A DNA stretch of 64,000 nucleotides from Pseudomonadales bacterium (GTDB taxonomy: Bacteria > Pseudomonadota > Gammaproteobacteria > Pseudomonadales > Porticoccaceae), in contig JACKOF010000001.1 of the NCBI GenBank assembly GCA_024234435.1, positions 1,612,001 through 1,676,000 on the forward strand, written 5' to 3'. Made by a program: the position numbers and the translations under genes. Below the pieces are notes generated by a model. That model saw only the letters and a program-made list of their open reading frames with translations, searched no databases and was not told where the DNA came from. Below are positions 26,958 to 35,790 of the stretch, one piece after another. The stretch's first letter is position 1. Every line of letters begins with the position of its first letter.

Positions 26958-27650
26958 CTAGAGTAGCTTATTTAGACGAGCAATCAGCTGGCGTACTTCG
27001 GCATCATCCTTTGCCTGTTTCGCTACTTTTGTTTTTGATTCTGAGCTGATCCCATAGAACACAAGATCTGTCAGCTGTTCGGCTATGGCATCGACATTCA
27101 TCTCATCATTGGAATGCAGCATGCTCCACATGTAATGCTCGATCGAACCAAACACGGTGTTTCGCACCAGAACAATCGAGATATCACTGTAGATAATACC
27201 GTCCTTAATGCCCTCTTCGACGATATCACCCACGATACGGCTATAACGGCGGTTGAAGGTGTTCAGCTCATTCATGAAAGTATGTTCGACACCTCGCGAC
27301 TCACGTAACATTACCGAACAAATCGCCGAATTCTCGGAAACCACATTCAAGTGACTCCAAATCACATAGAACAGTTTATTTCGCGCACCTTCGATATCAC
27401 GAATACCGGTTTCAATCTGATGTGTGATTTGCTCATAAAAAGCTTCCATCACTTTCAACACCAACTGGCGCTTACTGCCAAAATGTGAAAATACAGTACC
27501 CTCAACCACACCGCATTTAGCCGCTATCTCAGCCACAGTAGCCTTCTCGTAACCGCGAGTCTCAAAGACTTCCCGAGCGGAATGCAATATGTCCTGACTG
27601 CGTTGTTCTTTCGAAGGACGCTTCGCTTTACTTGCCGCTTTTACTACCAT
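26958..27650 (-). CDS. TetR-family regulator
   Basis: 230 aa. The helix-turn-helix is plain (VFETRGYEKATVAEIAAKCG then EGTVFSHFGSKRQLVLKVM). The C-terminal domain is helical and acidic. It lies between the SDR gene upstream (58 bases) and the carboxylase operon downstream, all on the minus strand. Its probable target is the GACTCAAA palindrome at 26854-26870. By analogy with regulators of liu and atu genes it may sense an acyl-CoA; that is an inference. Confidence 0.9.
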   Translation of the reverse strand: MVVKAASKAKRPSKEQRSQDILHSAREVFETRGYEKATVAEIAAKCGVVEGTVFSHFGSKRQLVLKVMEAFYEQITHQIETGIRDIEGARNKLFYVIWSHLNVVSENSAICSVMLRESRGVEHTFMNELNTFNRRYSRIVGDIVEEGIKDGIIYSDISIVLVRNTVFGSIEHYMWSMLHSNDEMNVDAIAEQLTDLVFYGISSESKTKVAKQAKDDAEVRQLIARLNKLL

Positions 27651-27708
27651 CTTTATATTCGTCCTGATACTGAATCAGCTTAATGCAGGCTGACGCCGAT
27701 CATATCCT

Positions 27709-28575
27709 TTAAACGTTGAAGTAATCCGGTTTGCTGTGGGTCCACAGCTCACCCCAAAGTCGTCCACCACCATCCACGGTAAGAGTGTCGCCGGTTGTAA
27801 AGGCCGAAGCCTCACTCGCCAGATACACCGCTGCTTGCGCGACCTCCCAAGCAGAGCCAAATCGCTTCATTGGATTAGAATTGGGGAATTTCGCCCGAGC
27901 TTCATCCGAGTAAACCCTCATCCCCTCAGAAGCAATAACACCCGGGGCAATATTATTGACCCGAATGTTGTATTCAGACCACTCAACAGCAACCGTTTTT
28001 GCCAAATAAATAACCCCTGCCCTGGCAGCACAAGTATGTGCCATATTGACCATGCCACGATCAATGACTGTAGCAATGTTAATAATATTGCCTGGCATCT
28101 TCTGATCCCGCCAATATCTCGCAGCTGCCTGCATCATGTACCAGGTGCCATTCAGGTTAGTATCAATCACTGCCCGCCAACCATTGTCGGATATATCCAT
28201 TGCCGGCAACGGAAACTGTCCGCCCGCGCTGTTAATCAGCACATCGAAACCACCAAGCTGGTGAATGACCTCGGACTGCATGCGGCGAACATCATCAGCT
28301 TCTTTGATATTCAGCCCATAAGCATGAACATTCAAGCCCTGCTCGCGCATCTTTGCTTGAACCTCTGCCAGTTTTTCCTGATCTCTCGCGGCGATTGCGA
28401 CGCTGGCGCCCAGCCGGGCAAACAACCAGGCCATGGCCTTACCGATACCACTGCTACCGCCCGAGATCAATACTGTTTTACCCTTGAATAGGTCTGATCG
28501 GTAGATATTTTGTAAAGACTTTAGTGCGTCGTCACTGATTCCAAATTCAGTCTCAGCTTTGTTTTCGTTGATCAA
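27709..28575 (-). CDS. SDR oxidoreductase, 2,4-dienoyl-CoA reductase-like
   Basis: 288 aa Rossmann-fold enzyme. The cofactor loop is LISGGSSGIGKAMAW and the NxAG motif is NSAGGQFPLP. The usual YxxxK is absent: the region reads AHTCAARAGVIYLAKTVAVEW, as in dienoyl-CoA reductase-type SDRs, which lack the classical Tyr. It overlaps the acyl-CoA dehydrogenase gene by four bases, so it probably acts on its unsaturated acyl-CoA product. The atu cluster also carries SDR genes beside the dehydrogenase and carboxylase. Confidence 0.85.
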   Translation of the reverse strand: MINENKAETEFGISDDALKSLQNIYRSDLFKGKTVLISGGSSGIGKAMAWLFARLGASVAIAARDQEKLAEVQAKMREQGLNVHAYGLNIKEADDVRRMQSEVIHQLGGFDVLINSAGGQFPLPAMDISDNGWRAVIDTNLNGTWYMMQAAARYWRDQKMPGNIINIATVIDRGMVNMAHTCAARAGVIYLAKTVAVEWSEYNIRVNNIAPGVIASEGMRVYSDEARAKFPNSNPMKRFGSAWEVAQAAVYLASEASAFTTGDTLTVDGGGRLWGELWTHSKPDYFNV

Positions 28576-29747
28576 CGCAACAACTCCCCGGCTATTATCA
28601 TTTTTCTGACTTCCGTTGTGCCCGCTCCAATTTCCAGCAGTTTAATAGAACGAAACAGTCGATTAATTTCCGTCTCCCAGATATAACCACTGCCACCGTG
28701 AACCTGAACAGCACTATTCAAAACCTGGGCACAGGTATTGGCACAATACATGACCGAAGCTGCTGTCCGCGCATGAATACGCCCCCTGCCAGCCTCGGCT
28801 TCGCTAACACCACTGACTTCAACCAGCACATCAGTGCACAGTGCTCGCATGCTCTCAACCCACACATACATATCCGCGAGGTGGGACTGAACCATCTGGA
28901 AGCTGCTAATTGACTGACCAAATTGTTCACGATCTTTCGCATACGCCACACTCAGTTGCAGCGCCCGCTCGGCTATCCCCAAGCTAATCGGTGCTATCAG
29001 AGCGCGCTCAAAATCAAGCCCGCTCATTACCACTTTGTGCCCCTGATGAAGCTCGCCAATAATATTTTCTTTTGGAACACGTAAATCTTCAAACACCAAC
29101 TCCGCCGTTTGGCTGCCACGAAACCCCATTTTCTCCAATTTCTGGGCCACATTGAATCCTGGTGAATTTGTTTCCACAACAAATGCAGTAATACCTTTTG
29201 AGCCTTTGTTCAGTTCCGTTTTAGCATACAGCAGGCAGATATCGGCCACGGGGCCATTCGTGATATAGAGTTTGCTGCCATTGATAACAAACTCATCGCC
29301 ATCGGCAACCGCATGAGTTCGCATCGATCCCAAAGCATCCGAGCCAGCACCGGGTTCGGTAAGCCCCAGACAACCCGTATGCTCACCACTGCAAAGCCTG
29401 GGTAAATATTTGCGACGCACAAACTCCGAACCATTGTTATAAATATTGTTCGCACACAGGTTGTCATGGGCAACCCAGCTCAAGGCAAATGCGTGGTTCC
29501 AGCGAGAAAACGCCTGCAGAACCAAACCTGCTTCTAACAACGAACAACCAACTCCGCCGTATTCCTCCGGAATGGTCATGCCCATAAAACCCAAATCGCC
29601 CAGGGTTTTCATAACACCTTGAGGCCAGTACTCTTCCCGATCCATTTTTGCAGCCAGAGGGTATAACTGTTCCCGGGCAAACTTGTCAGCATGATCCAAT
29701 AAGGCTTGCTGCTCGTCATTAATTAATGTGGTGTCTACCGGCATCAC
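28572..29747 (-). CDS. Acyl-CoA dehydrogenase, isovaleryl/citronellyl-CoA type
   Basis: 391 aa FAD enzyme introducing an alpha-beta double bond and passing electrons to ETF. Motifs: CLGLTEPGAGSDALGS, FVINGSKLYITNG and the C-terminal QVHGGSGYIWETEINR. The catalytic Glu is in SGLDFERALIAP (~residue 250), the position used by isovaleryl-CoA dehydrogenase rather than the C-terminal position of straight-chain enzymes, which points to a branched substrate. It heads an operon with an SDR and a TetR gene. Carboxylase genes nearby fit a leucine or terpenoid route. Confidence 0.9.
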   Translation of the reverse strand: MMPVDTTLINDEQQALLDHADKFAREQLYPLAAKMDREEYWPQGVMKTLGDLGFMGMTIPEEYGGVGCSLLEAGLVLQAFSRWNHAFALSWVAHDNLCANNIYNNGSEFVRRKYLPRLCSGEHTGCLGLTEPGAGSDALGSMRTHAVADGDEFVINGSKLYITNGPVADICLLYAKTELNKGSKGITAFVVETNSPGFNVAQKLEKMGFRGSQTAELVFEDLRVPKENIIGELHQGHKVVMSGLDFERALIAPISLGIAERALQLSVAYAKDREQFGQSISSFQMVQSHLADMYVWVESMRALCTDVLVEVSGVSEAEAGRGRIHARTAASVMYCANTCAQVLNSAVQVHGGSGYIWETEINRLFRSIKLLEIGAGTTEVRKMIIAGELLR

Positions 29748-30043
29748 ACCCTCCTCTTTTGATTAGAAAAAATAAAAACAGCGATTATGCAAAGCCGCTT
29801 ATTAGAGTTCCTTTGGGGTGTTCGTTGCAACAAACAACGATTAAATAAAGCTTAGCTAAATATTTTTATAGCTGCCGTAAAAGTTAAAAATGGCAGTATT
29901 AACAAATCTATCACTATAGACTCGCTACAAAGACGATGATTTAATGAGTGCTGCTCATCAAGCCATAGTAACCCTCTGATAGCGATTTAGAATCAGGTGA
30001 AAAAGCACAACGAATAAAATAAGAAACGAGGAAAAACCCTTTC
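29748..30043. other. Divergent intergenic region
   Basis: 296 AT-rich bases between the acyl-CoA dehydrogenase and the MocA-type gene. One imperfectly understood inverted repeat, TCGTTG-N7-CAACGA, lies at 29822-29840. No gene is seen; a minus-strand frame from 29941 overlaps the next gene and looks spurious. Confidence 0.4.
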
Positions 30044-31159
30044 ATGGATAAAAAACTTGGTGTTGGCATTATCGGTGCCAGCCCGGATCGAGGCTGGGCA
30101 TCGGACGCACATATCCCGGCATTAACCGCTCTGAAAGAACTTGAATTCATAGCCCTTTCTACCAGCCGCAAAGAGTCTGCCGAGCTGGCCAGCAAACAAT
30201 TTGGTGTTGCTCTGGCTTTTGATAACCATGAATCATTGGTCTCGTGTCCGGAAGTTGACCTTGTCGCAGTCACAGTAAAGGTACCCCACCACCTGGAACT
30301 GGCAACCGCCGCCATCAACGCGGGCAAAGCAGTATATTGTGAGTGGCCTCTCGGCAATGGTCTCGAAGAAGCAGAAGCGCTGGCGCGCATGGCCCAAGAC
30401 AAAGGGGTGTTTGCCGCAGTCGGCCTGCAAGCCCGGTCAGCCCCCGTCATCCGCTATGTAAAAGACTTGATTGCCGATGGTTATATTGGCGAAGTCCTCT
30501 CATCTACCATCGTTGCCGATGCCATTAATTGGGGAGCGGACGTTCAGCAATGCTATACGTACCTGCTGGACCATAAAAATGGCGCATCGATGTTAACCAT
30601 TCCTTTTGGCCACACCATAGATGCGTTCTGCTGGTGTCTGGGCGAGTTTAACGAATTGTCAGCAACAACTGCCACCCGGCGCCCCAAAGTCACTCTGGTG
30701 GAAACAGGAGAACAACTGGATTGCGATGTTGCCGATCAGATTGCCATCAACGGCGTACTGGAAAACGGCGCAGTTGCCTCTGTTCACTTCCGCGGTGGTT
30801 ATTCTCGCGGCACACATTTCCTCTGGGAAATCACCGGCACCAAAGGTGATCTTGTGATCAGCGCCGACGGCGGCCATATTCAAATGCTACCCCTCAGCCT
30901 AAAAGGTGCCCAGGGTTCAGAAACCGAACTGCAATCGATGCCTGTACCTGAGAAATACAACAATATTGCCGATACAGACCTGCCCGACGGGCCTCCCGCA
31001 AGCGTCGCTCGCGCATACCGGCATCTGATGGAAGATCTCAACAGCGGTCAACAAACGCTGCCCGGTTTTGACGATGCTGTGGTCAGACACCGTCTGCTCG
31101 AAGCTATTGAGCTATCGGCAAAAACAGGCACAAGACAAAGCTACAAAACCACGTACTAG
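30044..31159 (+). CDS. Gfo/Idh/MocA-family oxidoreductase (Gal80-like)
   Basis: 371 aa. An N-terminal NAD(P)-binding Rossmann domain (GVGIIGASPDRGWASDAHIP, then VAVTVKVPHHLELATAAINAGKAVYCEWP with the conserved E/K-region and Pro) is followed by a C-terminal domain of the MocA type (GGYSRGTHFLWEITGTKGDL). Members oxidise or reduce sugars or other cyclic polyols, and some only regulate. The substrate is unknown. A GAGG ribosome site precedes the ATG. The molybdopterin oxidoreductase gene follows after 98 bases on the same strand. Confidence 0.87.
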   Translation: MDKKLGVGIIGASPDRGWASDAHIPALTALKELEFIALSTSRKESAELASKQFGVALAFDNHESLVSCPEVDLVAVTVKVPHHLELATAAINAGKAVYCEWPLGNGLEEAEALARMAQDKGVFAAVGLQARSAPVIRYVKDLIADGYIGEVLSSTIVADAINWGADVQQCYTYLLDHKNGASMLTIPFGHTIDAFCWCLGEFNELSATTATRRPKVTLVETGEQLDCDVADQIAINGVLENGAVASVHFRGGYSRGTHFLWEITGTKGDLVISADGGHIQMLPLSLKGAQGSETELQSMPVPEKYNNIADTDLPDGPPASVARAYRHLMEDLNSGQQTLPGFDDAVVRHRLLEAIELSAKTGTRQSYKTTY

Positions 31160-31257
31160 AGCCTGTGAACACTAATTTCACAGCATGGCCAGCCGTTACA
31201 GCCTTGCTGAACCATAAAGCTGAACCAACAGTGACATAACGGCGGAGTAACCAGACA

Positions 31258-33450
31258 ATGACTGAAGCTACCCAAACCACCTACACCCACTGCATGCTGT
31301 GTGTCGCATCATGTGGCCTGAAAGTAACATCAAAAGAAAACAAAATTACCAAAGTCGAACCGGATAAAGATAATTTTTTCTGGCGTGATTTCTGTATCAA
31401 AGCGGCTGAGTGTCATCATTTAGTTGATCACCCTTTACGAATCAAAGCCCCGATGAAACGGGTTGGTGACAAATATGTTGAGGTCAGCTATCAGCAAATG
31501 CTGACCGAGTTATCTGCACAGTTAAACGACATTATCGATCAATACGGCCCCGATGCAGTGGGATCATATGTCGGCAACCCGACCACATCCAACACCAGTA
31601 CTTACGCCTTTCTTAACCTCTTTCTTGATGCCATACAAACCAAAAGTCGCTACTTTGTCGGTTCACTGGACCAAAATGCACTGCATATTGTATCGGAGCA
31701 CATGTATAACCATCCCTGGGCTATGCTGCAAACGGATGTCGATAACTGCCAATACCTGATGATGATAGGCGCCAACCCTGCAATCAGTGAATTTGGCTGG
31801 CTCTATGCTGTTAATCAAGGCTGGAAGCGAGCGCTGAAAACCAAAGAAGCAGGCGGCAAACTGATTATTGTTGATCCGAGAGAAACTGAGTCTGCCAAAA
31901 AAGCCTCGGAACACATTGCCCCTCTGCCTGATACCGACTGGGCGCTAGTGCTCGGTATGATGCATGTGATCTTCAACAACAACTGGCACAGTAAAGAAGC
32001 AGAGAAAGATTGCAATGGCTTTGATGAGCTGCGGCAGCTGGCCACTTCTGCAGACCTTCAGTCTCTCAGTCGCCGCTGCGACATCCCCGTGGAAACTATC
32101 ACCAGGCTAGCTGACGAGTTTGCCCACGCCAGCTCTGCCACCTGTATGGCAAATACCGGGGCGGGACAAAGCAGTACCGGCTCAATCACAATATGGCTCG
32201 CCCAGGCTCTCACCCTGATTACCGGCAATATGCGCCGCAAAGGAGGAATGTTTCACACCCGCGGAGCCATGAATTTGCTTAAAAATGGTGGTGAACTGTT
32301 TCCCACCCAACACCTGACCAGCCGGGTACGCAAAACACCATCCGTAGCCGGTTTTTTCTCAGTAACCGAAATTCCGGATGAAATTAATACTCCCGGGGAC
32401 GGCCAGATAAAGGCCTTCGTTATCGTTGGCGGTAATCCAGTGATCTCCGGCCCTCAGGGTGAAGAGCTGGATAAGGCTCTGGAAAAACTCGACTTGCTTA
32501 TTTGCGTAGACAGCTTTCAGCGCGACAGCCATCGTCATGCCGATTGGTTAATTCCTGCTACGCACTTTCTCGAAACTGACGATATGGCTATTCTGGTCCG
32601 GGACCTGAATGCTCAACCCAATGCACAGGTAATGCGCAAAGCGGTGGAAAAACCTGCGACGGTTCCTTACGAGTGGCAGTTCTTTCGTGACTTAACATTG
32701 AAAATGAACAAACCATTGCTGATGGGTAAAAAGCATCTCAATTTACTGGTAAAGGCGATGAATGCCTGGGGTAAGTTGACTGGCAACCCCTACAACGGTT
32801 TCAGCCCAAAAACACTGATGACAGAGCTCTTGAAAAAAGGCGGCGTTACCACCTACAAAGCCGTAGAAAGCGCACCACATGGTTTACTGCTCGACGAACA
32901 GCCGGACTTCAACTACTTTCTTGACAACCTGCCGACTGAAGATGGCAAAGTCAATCTGGTTCCGAAGCCTTTCAGAGCGCGACTGGAAGAAATTATTGCC
33001 ATGCCCGAACAGCGCGACAATATCGGACAGTTCCCATTATTGCTGATTAATAAACGTCGAAAGCACATGATGAACTCCTGGCTGACTCACGGCTCGGCGC
33101 AGAAAATGAAAAACCCGGATGGCGATATTATTGAAATAAACCCCGATGACGCAAAAAAACTGGGTTGTGATAATAATGGACAGGTTCTGGTTGCTTCTTC
33201 AGTTGGCCGTATCAACGCTACCGTACGCATCACTGACTCCGTTCGTCAGGGTGTCGCCGTCATGGGCCACGGCTGGGGCGGCCACACCTTCGACCCGAAA
33301 AACCCCGGAAAAATTGATAACCAGGGAGGCACCAATAGAAACGTGTTGATCTCGAACGAGAGTAACGAGACAGACCCACTCTCAGGTGTCCCCAAGCTAA
33401 ATGGCACGGCAATCAGCATTACCCCGGTTGTTGAAGCCATTGCTGTTTAG
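31258..33450 (+). CDS. Molybdopterin oxidoreductase with [4Fe-4S] cluster (formate-dehydrogenase-like superfamily)
   Basis: 730 aa DMSO-reductase-superfamily catalytic subunit. The N-terminal cluster motif is C12-x2-C15-x3-C19-x26-C46. Mo-bis-MGD domains follow (NCQYLMMIGANPAISEFGW, KLIIVDPRETESAK, ANTGAGQSSTGS, FVIVGGNPVISGPQG), and the C-terminal MopB domain ends the protein (NPDDAKKLGCDNNGQVLVASS). There is no Tat signal, so it is cytoplasmic. No membrane or electron-transfer subunits are adjacent. The substrate is unknown. A SnoaL-like gene follows after 59 bases. Confidence 0.88.
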   Translation: MTEATQTTYTHCMLCVASCGLKVTSKENKITKVEPDKDNFFWRDFCIKAAECHHLVDHPLRIKAPMKRVGDKYVEVSYQQMLTELSAQLNDIIDQYGPDAVGSYVGNPTTSNTSTYAFLNLFLDAIQTKSRYFVGSLDQNALHIVSEHMYNHPWAMLQTDVDNCQYLMMIGANPAISEFGWLYAVNQGWKRALKTKEAGGKLIIVDPRETESAKKASEHIAPLPDTDWALVLGMMHVIFNNNWHSKEAEKDCNGFDELRQLATSADLQSLSRRCDIPVETITRLADEFAHASSATCMANTGAGQSSTGSITIWLAQALTLITGNMRRKGGMFHTRGAMNLLKNGGELFPTQHLTSRVRKTPSVAGFFSVTEIPDEINTPGDGQIKAFVIVGGNPVISGPQGEELDKALEKLDLLICVDSFQRDSHRHADWLIPATHFLETDDMAILVRDLNAQPNAQVMRKAVEKPATVPYEWQFFRDLTLKMNKPLLMGKKHLNLLVKAMNAWGKLTGNPYNGFSPKTLMTELLKKGGVTTYKAVESAPHGLLLDEQPDFNYFLDNLPTEDGKVNLVPKPFRARLEEIIAMPEQRDNIGQFPLLLINKRRKHMMNSWLTHGSAQKMKNPDGDIIEINPDDAKKLGCDNNGQVLVASSVGRINATVRITDSVRQGVAVMGHGWGGHTFDPKNPGKIDNQGGTNRNVLISNESNETDPLSGVPKLNGTAISITPVVEAIAV

Positions 33451-33509
33451 CCGCACGCAGACGTTCAATTGACATCAACCCCTTTATAAAAAAACAAGGA
33501 GCACATTTC

Positions 33510-33914
33510 ATGGGCATTGAAGAAAACAAACAAGTAGTTGCCAGGTTTTGGCAGGCATTTTCCACAGGAGAATACGAAACAGCTTTATCACTACTGGACG
33601 ACAACGAATTCAGCTGGTGGATACTTGGCGACAAAGAACAGTTCCCTCTCGCAGGAACTATGAACAAGGCAGAATTTGAACAACTATTAAATGGCGTTTC
33701 CGGCAATACGGTTGACGGCCTTACCATGACCCCTTCAGGCTGGACCGCCGAAGGGGAACGAGTAGCGATGGAAGCTGAATCCTATGCCAAAATGACCAAC
33801 GGCAAAGTGTATAACAACTTCTATCACTTCCTGCATATTGTTCGCAATGGCAAGATCTGTGCGGTGAAAGAGTTCCTTGATACCGCCCATGCATCGGACG
33901 TGCTCTGCTCCTAA
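33510..33914 (+). CDS. SnoaL-like / NTF2-fold protein
   Basis: 134 aa (MGIEENKQVVARFWQAFSTGEYETALSLLDDNEFSWWILGD) with the ketosteroid-isomerase-like fold; the tryptophans and GKICAVKEFLDTAHASDVL tail are typical. An AAGGAGC ribosome site precedes the ATG. It is the last gene of the plus-strand run with the molybdopterin oxidoreductase. Its activity is unknown: proteins with this fold include isomerases, hydrolases and binding proteins. Confidence 0.75.
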   Translation: MGIEENKQVVARFWQAFSTGEYETALSLLDDNEFSWWILGDKEQFPLAGTMNKAEFEQLLNGVSGNTVDGLTMTPSGWTAEGERVAMEAESYAKMTNGKVYNNFYHFLHIVRNGKICAVKEFLDTAHASDVLCS

Positions 33915-33953
33915 AGCATCCAATTCTGAAGTTAAGGAACCGCTGATTAATGA

Positions 33954-34039
33954 GTCATTGCGAGGAACGAAATGACGTGGCAATCTAAAAATATCCTATC
34001 TTTCTGCTAATTGGATTGCGTCGCTTGGCTCGCAATGAC
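33954..34039. repeat. REP/MITE-like imperfect palindrome (GTCATTGCGAGG...CTCGCAATGAC)
   Basis: An 86-bp imperfect inverted repeat. The left arm begins GTCATTGCGAGGAACGAAAT and continues to GGCAATCT; the right arm is GGATTGCGTCGC...CTCGCAATGAC. Ends of this form are widespread in many bacterial genomes as short dispersed palindromic repeats. It lies between convergent genes, as is usual. Only one copy was noticed in this window. Confidence 0.7.
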
Positions 34040-34066
34040 TACCGGTTGGAATAAATCAAAGGCTCC

Positions 34067-34969
34067 CTAAACCGCTAACACCTGTTTCGCAATACCAGAA
34101 AGTTGATCCCGCAACCATTGGGTAGCGGGATCATCATCTGCACTTTTGTGCCAAAACAAATTCCAGGTAAGAGGCTCCACATCAAAGGGAACCTCTGAGA
34201 TGGACAAATTTGTAGTCACAGCCAAAGCCTTCGGCACCGTCCACAATAACTCTGTTTGCTGAGTAACCCTTTCTGCCACCAAGTAGTTTTGTACACGCAT
34301 AGCTACTCTTCGCTTTTCACCCAACGTCTGAAGCGCTATATCCACTTGCCCTCTTCCTCGCCTCCGGCTGGATACATGTAGATGATCAACTGACAAGTAA
34401 TCTTGCACAGTTAGTTTTTTCCCGGCCAGTGGATGCGAGCGGCTCATGACAACAACATACGCTAACTGCCCTACTAACTGGGTACCAAACTCTCTGGCGT
34501 TGACCAGAGGAGCATCCAGCAATAAATCCAGACTGCCAGATTTAAGCTCTTCAATCGCCAGTTTTCTATCGGTGTAATAACTGGTTATTGATACCCCCGG
34601 TGCTATTTCCTTTAACCTTTTTTGCAACGACGGCAAGACCAGCGCTTCGGCCATATCATTCATACCCAAACGAAAGTTTTTGGCAGAGGCTTCAGGGTCA
34701 AAGCGGGCTGATGCCCCAACACTATCGCCCAACAGCTGCAGAGCTTTACGCACATCCGCAATCACACTGTCTGCGACGGGTGTTGGCACCATGCCTGCTG
34801 GCGTCCGAACAAATAACTGATCATCAAACACCTGCCGCAATCGGTTTAATGCGTTGCTTACCGCGGGTTGTGTAAGGTTCAGCAGCCCGGCCACCTTTGT
34901 CACACTGCCCTCCCGATAAATCGCATCAAGTACCACAAAAAGATTGAGGTCTACCTTTTCAAGTCGCAT
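34067..34969 (-). CDS. LysR-family transcriptional regulator
   Basis: 300 aa. The N-terminal winged helix is typical (LNLFVVLDAIYREGSVTKVAGLLNLTQPAVSNALNRLRQVFDDQLF) and the effector domain follows (residues ~95-300). It resembles NahR/NodD-like members. It is divergent from the histidine phosphatase-ACAD-APH operon, and a T-N11-A palindrome TGATA-N3-TATCA in the 120-base gap is a good LysR box. It probably controls that operon and itself. The effector is unknown. Confidence 0.92.
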   Translation of the reverse strand: MRLEKVDLNLFVVLDAIYREGSVTKVAGLLNLTQPAVSNALNRLRQVFDDQLFVRTPAGMVPTPVADSVIADVRKALQLLGDSVGASARFDPEASAKNFRLGMNDMAEALVLPSLQKRLKEIAPGVSITSYYTDRKLAIEELKSGSLDLLLDAPLVNAREFGTQLVGQLAYVVVMSRSHPLAGKKLTVQDYLSVDHLHVSSRRRGRGQVDIALQTLGEKRRVAMRVQNYLVAERVTQQTELLWTVPKALAVTTNLSISEVPFDVEPLTWNLFWHKSADDDPATQWLRDQLSGIAKQVLAV

Positions 34970-35001
34970 TTTTCACCGGCCTTAAACATTGATTAAATAA
35001 A

Positions 35002-35014
35002 TGATAACCTATCA
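35002..35014. promoter_or_regulatory. LysR-type box TGATA-ACC-TATCA
   Basis: A T-N11-A palindrome with perfect 5-bp arms, located 33 bases before the LysR start and 76 bases before the divergent phosphatase gene. Confidence 0.5.
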
Positions 35015-35089
35015 CAATAATTAATTAGAATGATTTTAAATACAACTCTATAATCATCCACACTCATACACAACTACGTCGCTGTTCTT

Positions 35090-35761
35090 ATGGCAGAAAT
35101 CACGTTACTGCGTCATGGCCAGGCGTCATTTGGTTCCAAAAATTACGATCAATTAAGTGATATTGGTCGCCAACAGAGTTTGTGGCTGGGAAAGCACCTA
35201 CGTGAAATAAACAAACAATTCGACCGTGTTGTACTGGGCACTATGGTACGACACCGTGAAACCGCTGAAGGTGTCATGGCAGGCCTGAAAGCAGAAGCCA
35301 ACTTTGAGCTTCATGCCGGATTAAATGAATACCGTTTTGATGGCCTGCTAAATCCGTTGCGGGACCAGCACCCCGAACTGTGGATTGAAACTGATCATGC
35401 GCGGCGAGATTATTTCCACAATATGAAATTGGCACTAACCTATTGGATGAAAGGTTTGATAGCAACAGATGGCCAGGACAGCTGGGAAAGCTTTTGTGAA
35501 AGAGTCATCGCAGGCTTTAACTTCGCTTATGACACACCGGCGAAAAAAACACTGGTGGTCAGTTCCGGAGGCCCAATTGCCGTCATGCTCGCTAACGTAC
35601 TTGAGCTTGGCGCAGACCGTACACGTGATATTAGCCTACAAATCAAGAACTGTAGTATCAGCAATATTTTATATAACAGAGAATCATTTACTCTGGACAG
35701 CTTTAACGACATTAGCCATCTGTTAGCGAGTGGCCGTCAATCACACATTACCTTTTCTTAG
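35090..35761 (+). CDS. Histidine phosphatase (phosphoglycerate-mutase-like) family protein
   Basis: 223 aa with the catalytic RHG motif at residues 8-10 (EITLLRHGQASFGSKNYDQLSDIGRQQS) and a later conserved segment VVSSGGPIAVMLANVL that takes the place of the second-His region (GG replaces the usual GH). It would dephosphorylate a small molecule through a phospho-His. Similar genes commonly accompany acyl-CoA dehydrogenase and APH-like phosphotransferase genes, as here. An opposing kinase (the APH-like protein) in the same operon suggests a phosphorylated intermediate, which is an inference. Confidence 0.85.
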   Translation: MAEITLLRHGQASFGSKNYDQLSDIGRQQSLWLGKHLREINKQFDRVVLGTMVRHRETAEGVMAGLKAEANFELHAGLNEYRFDGLLNPLRDQHPELWIETDHARRDYFHNMKLALTYWMKGLIATDGQDSWESFCERVIAGFNFAYDTPAKKTLVVSSGGPIAVMLANVLELGADRTRDISLQIKNCSISNILYNRESFTLDSFNDISHLLASGRQSHITFS

Positions 35762-35790
35762 CTCACATTTCTCAGACCAAGGAGAACCCC

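Noticed and set aside
27736..28491. 251-codon plus-strand frame
   Set aside because: Antisense to the SDR gene, rich in unlikely residue runs, with no recognisable domain.
29822..29840. TCGTTG-N7-CAACGA as another copy of the CAACA operator
   Set aside because: The arms and spacing differ from CAACA-N4-TGTTG; single copy, so left as an unassigned repeat.
31163..31183. CTGTGAA-N7-TTCACAG as a CRP site or terminator
   Set aside because: The spacing between TGTGA and TCACA is 9, not the 6 of CRP sites, and no T-tract follows for termination.
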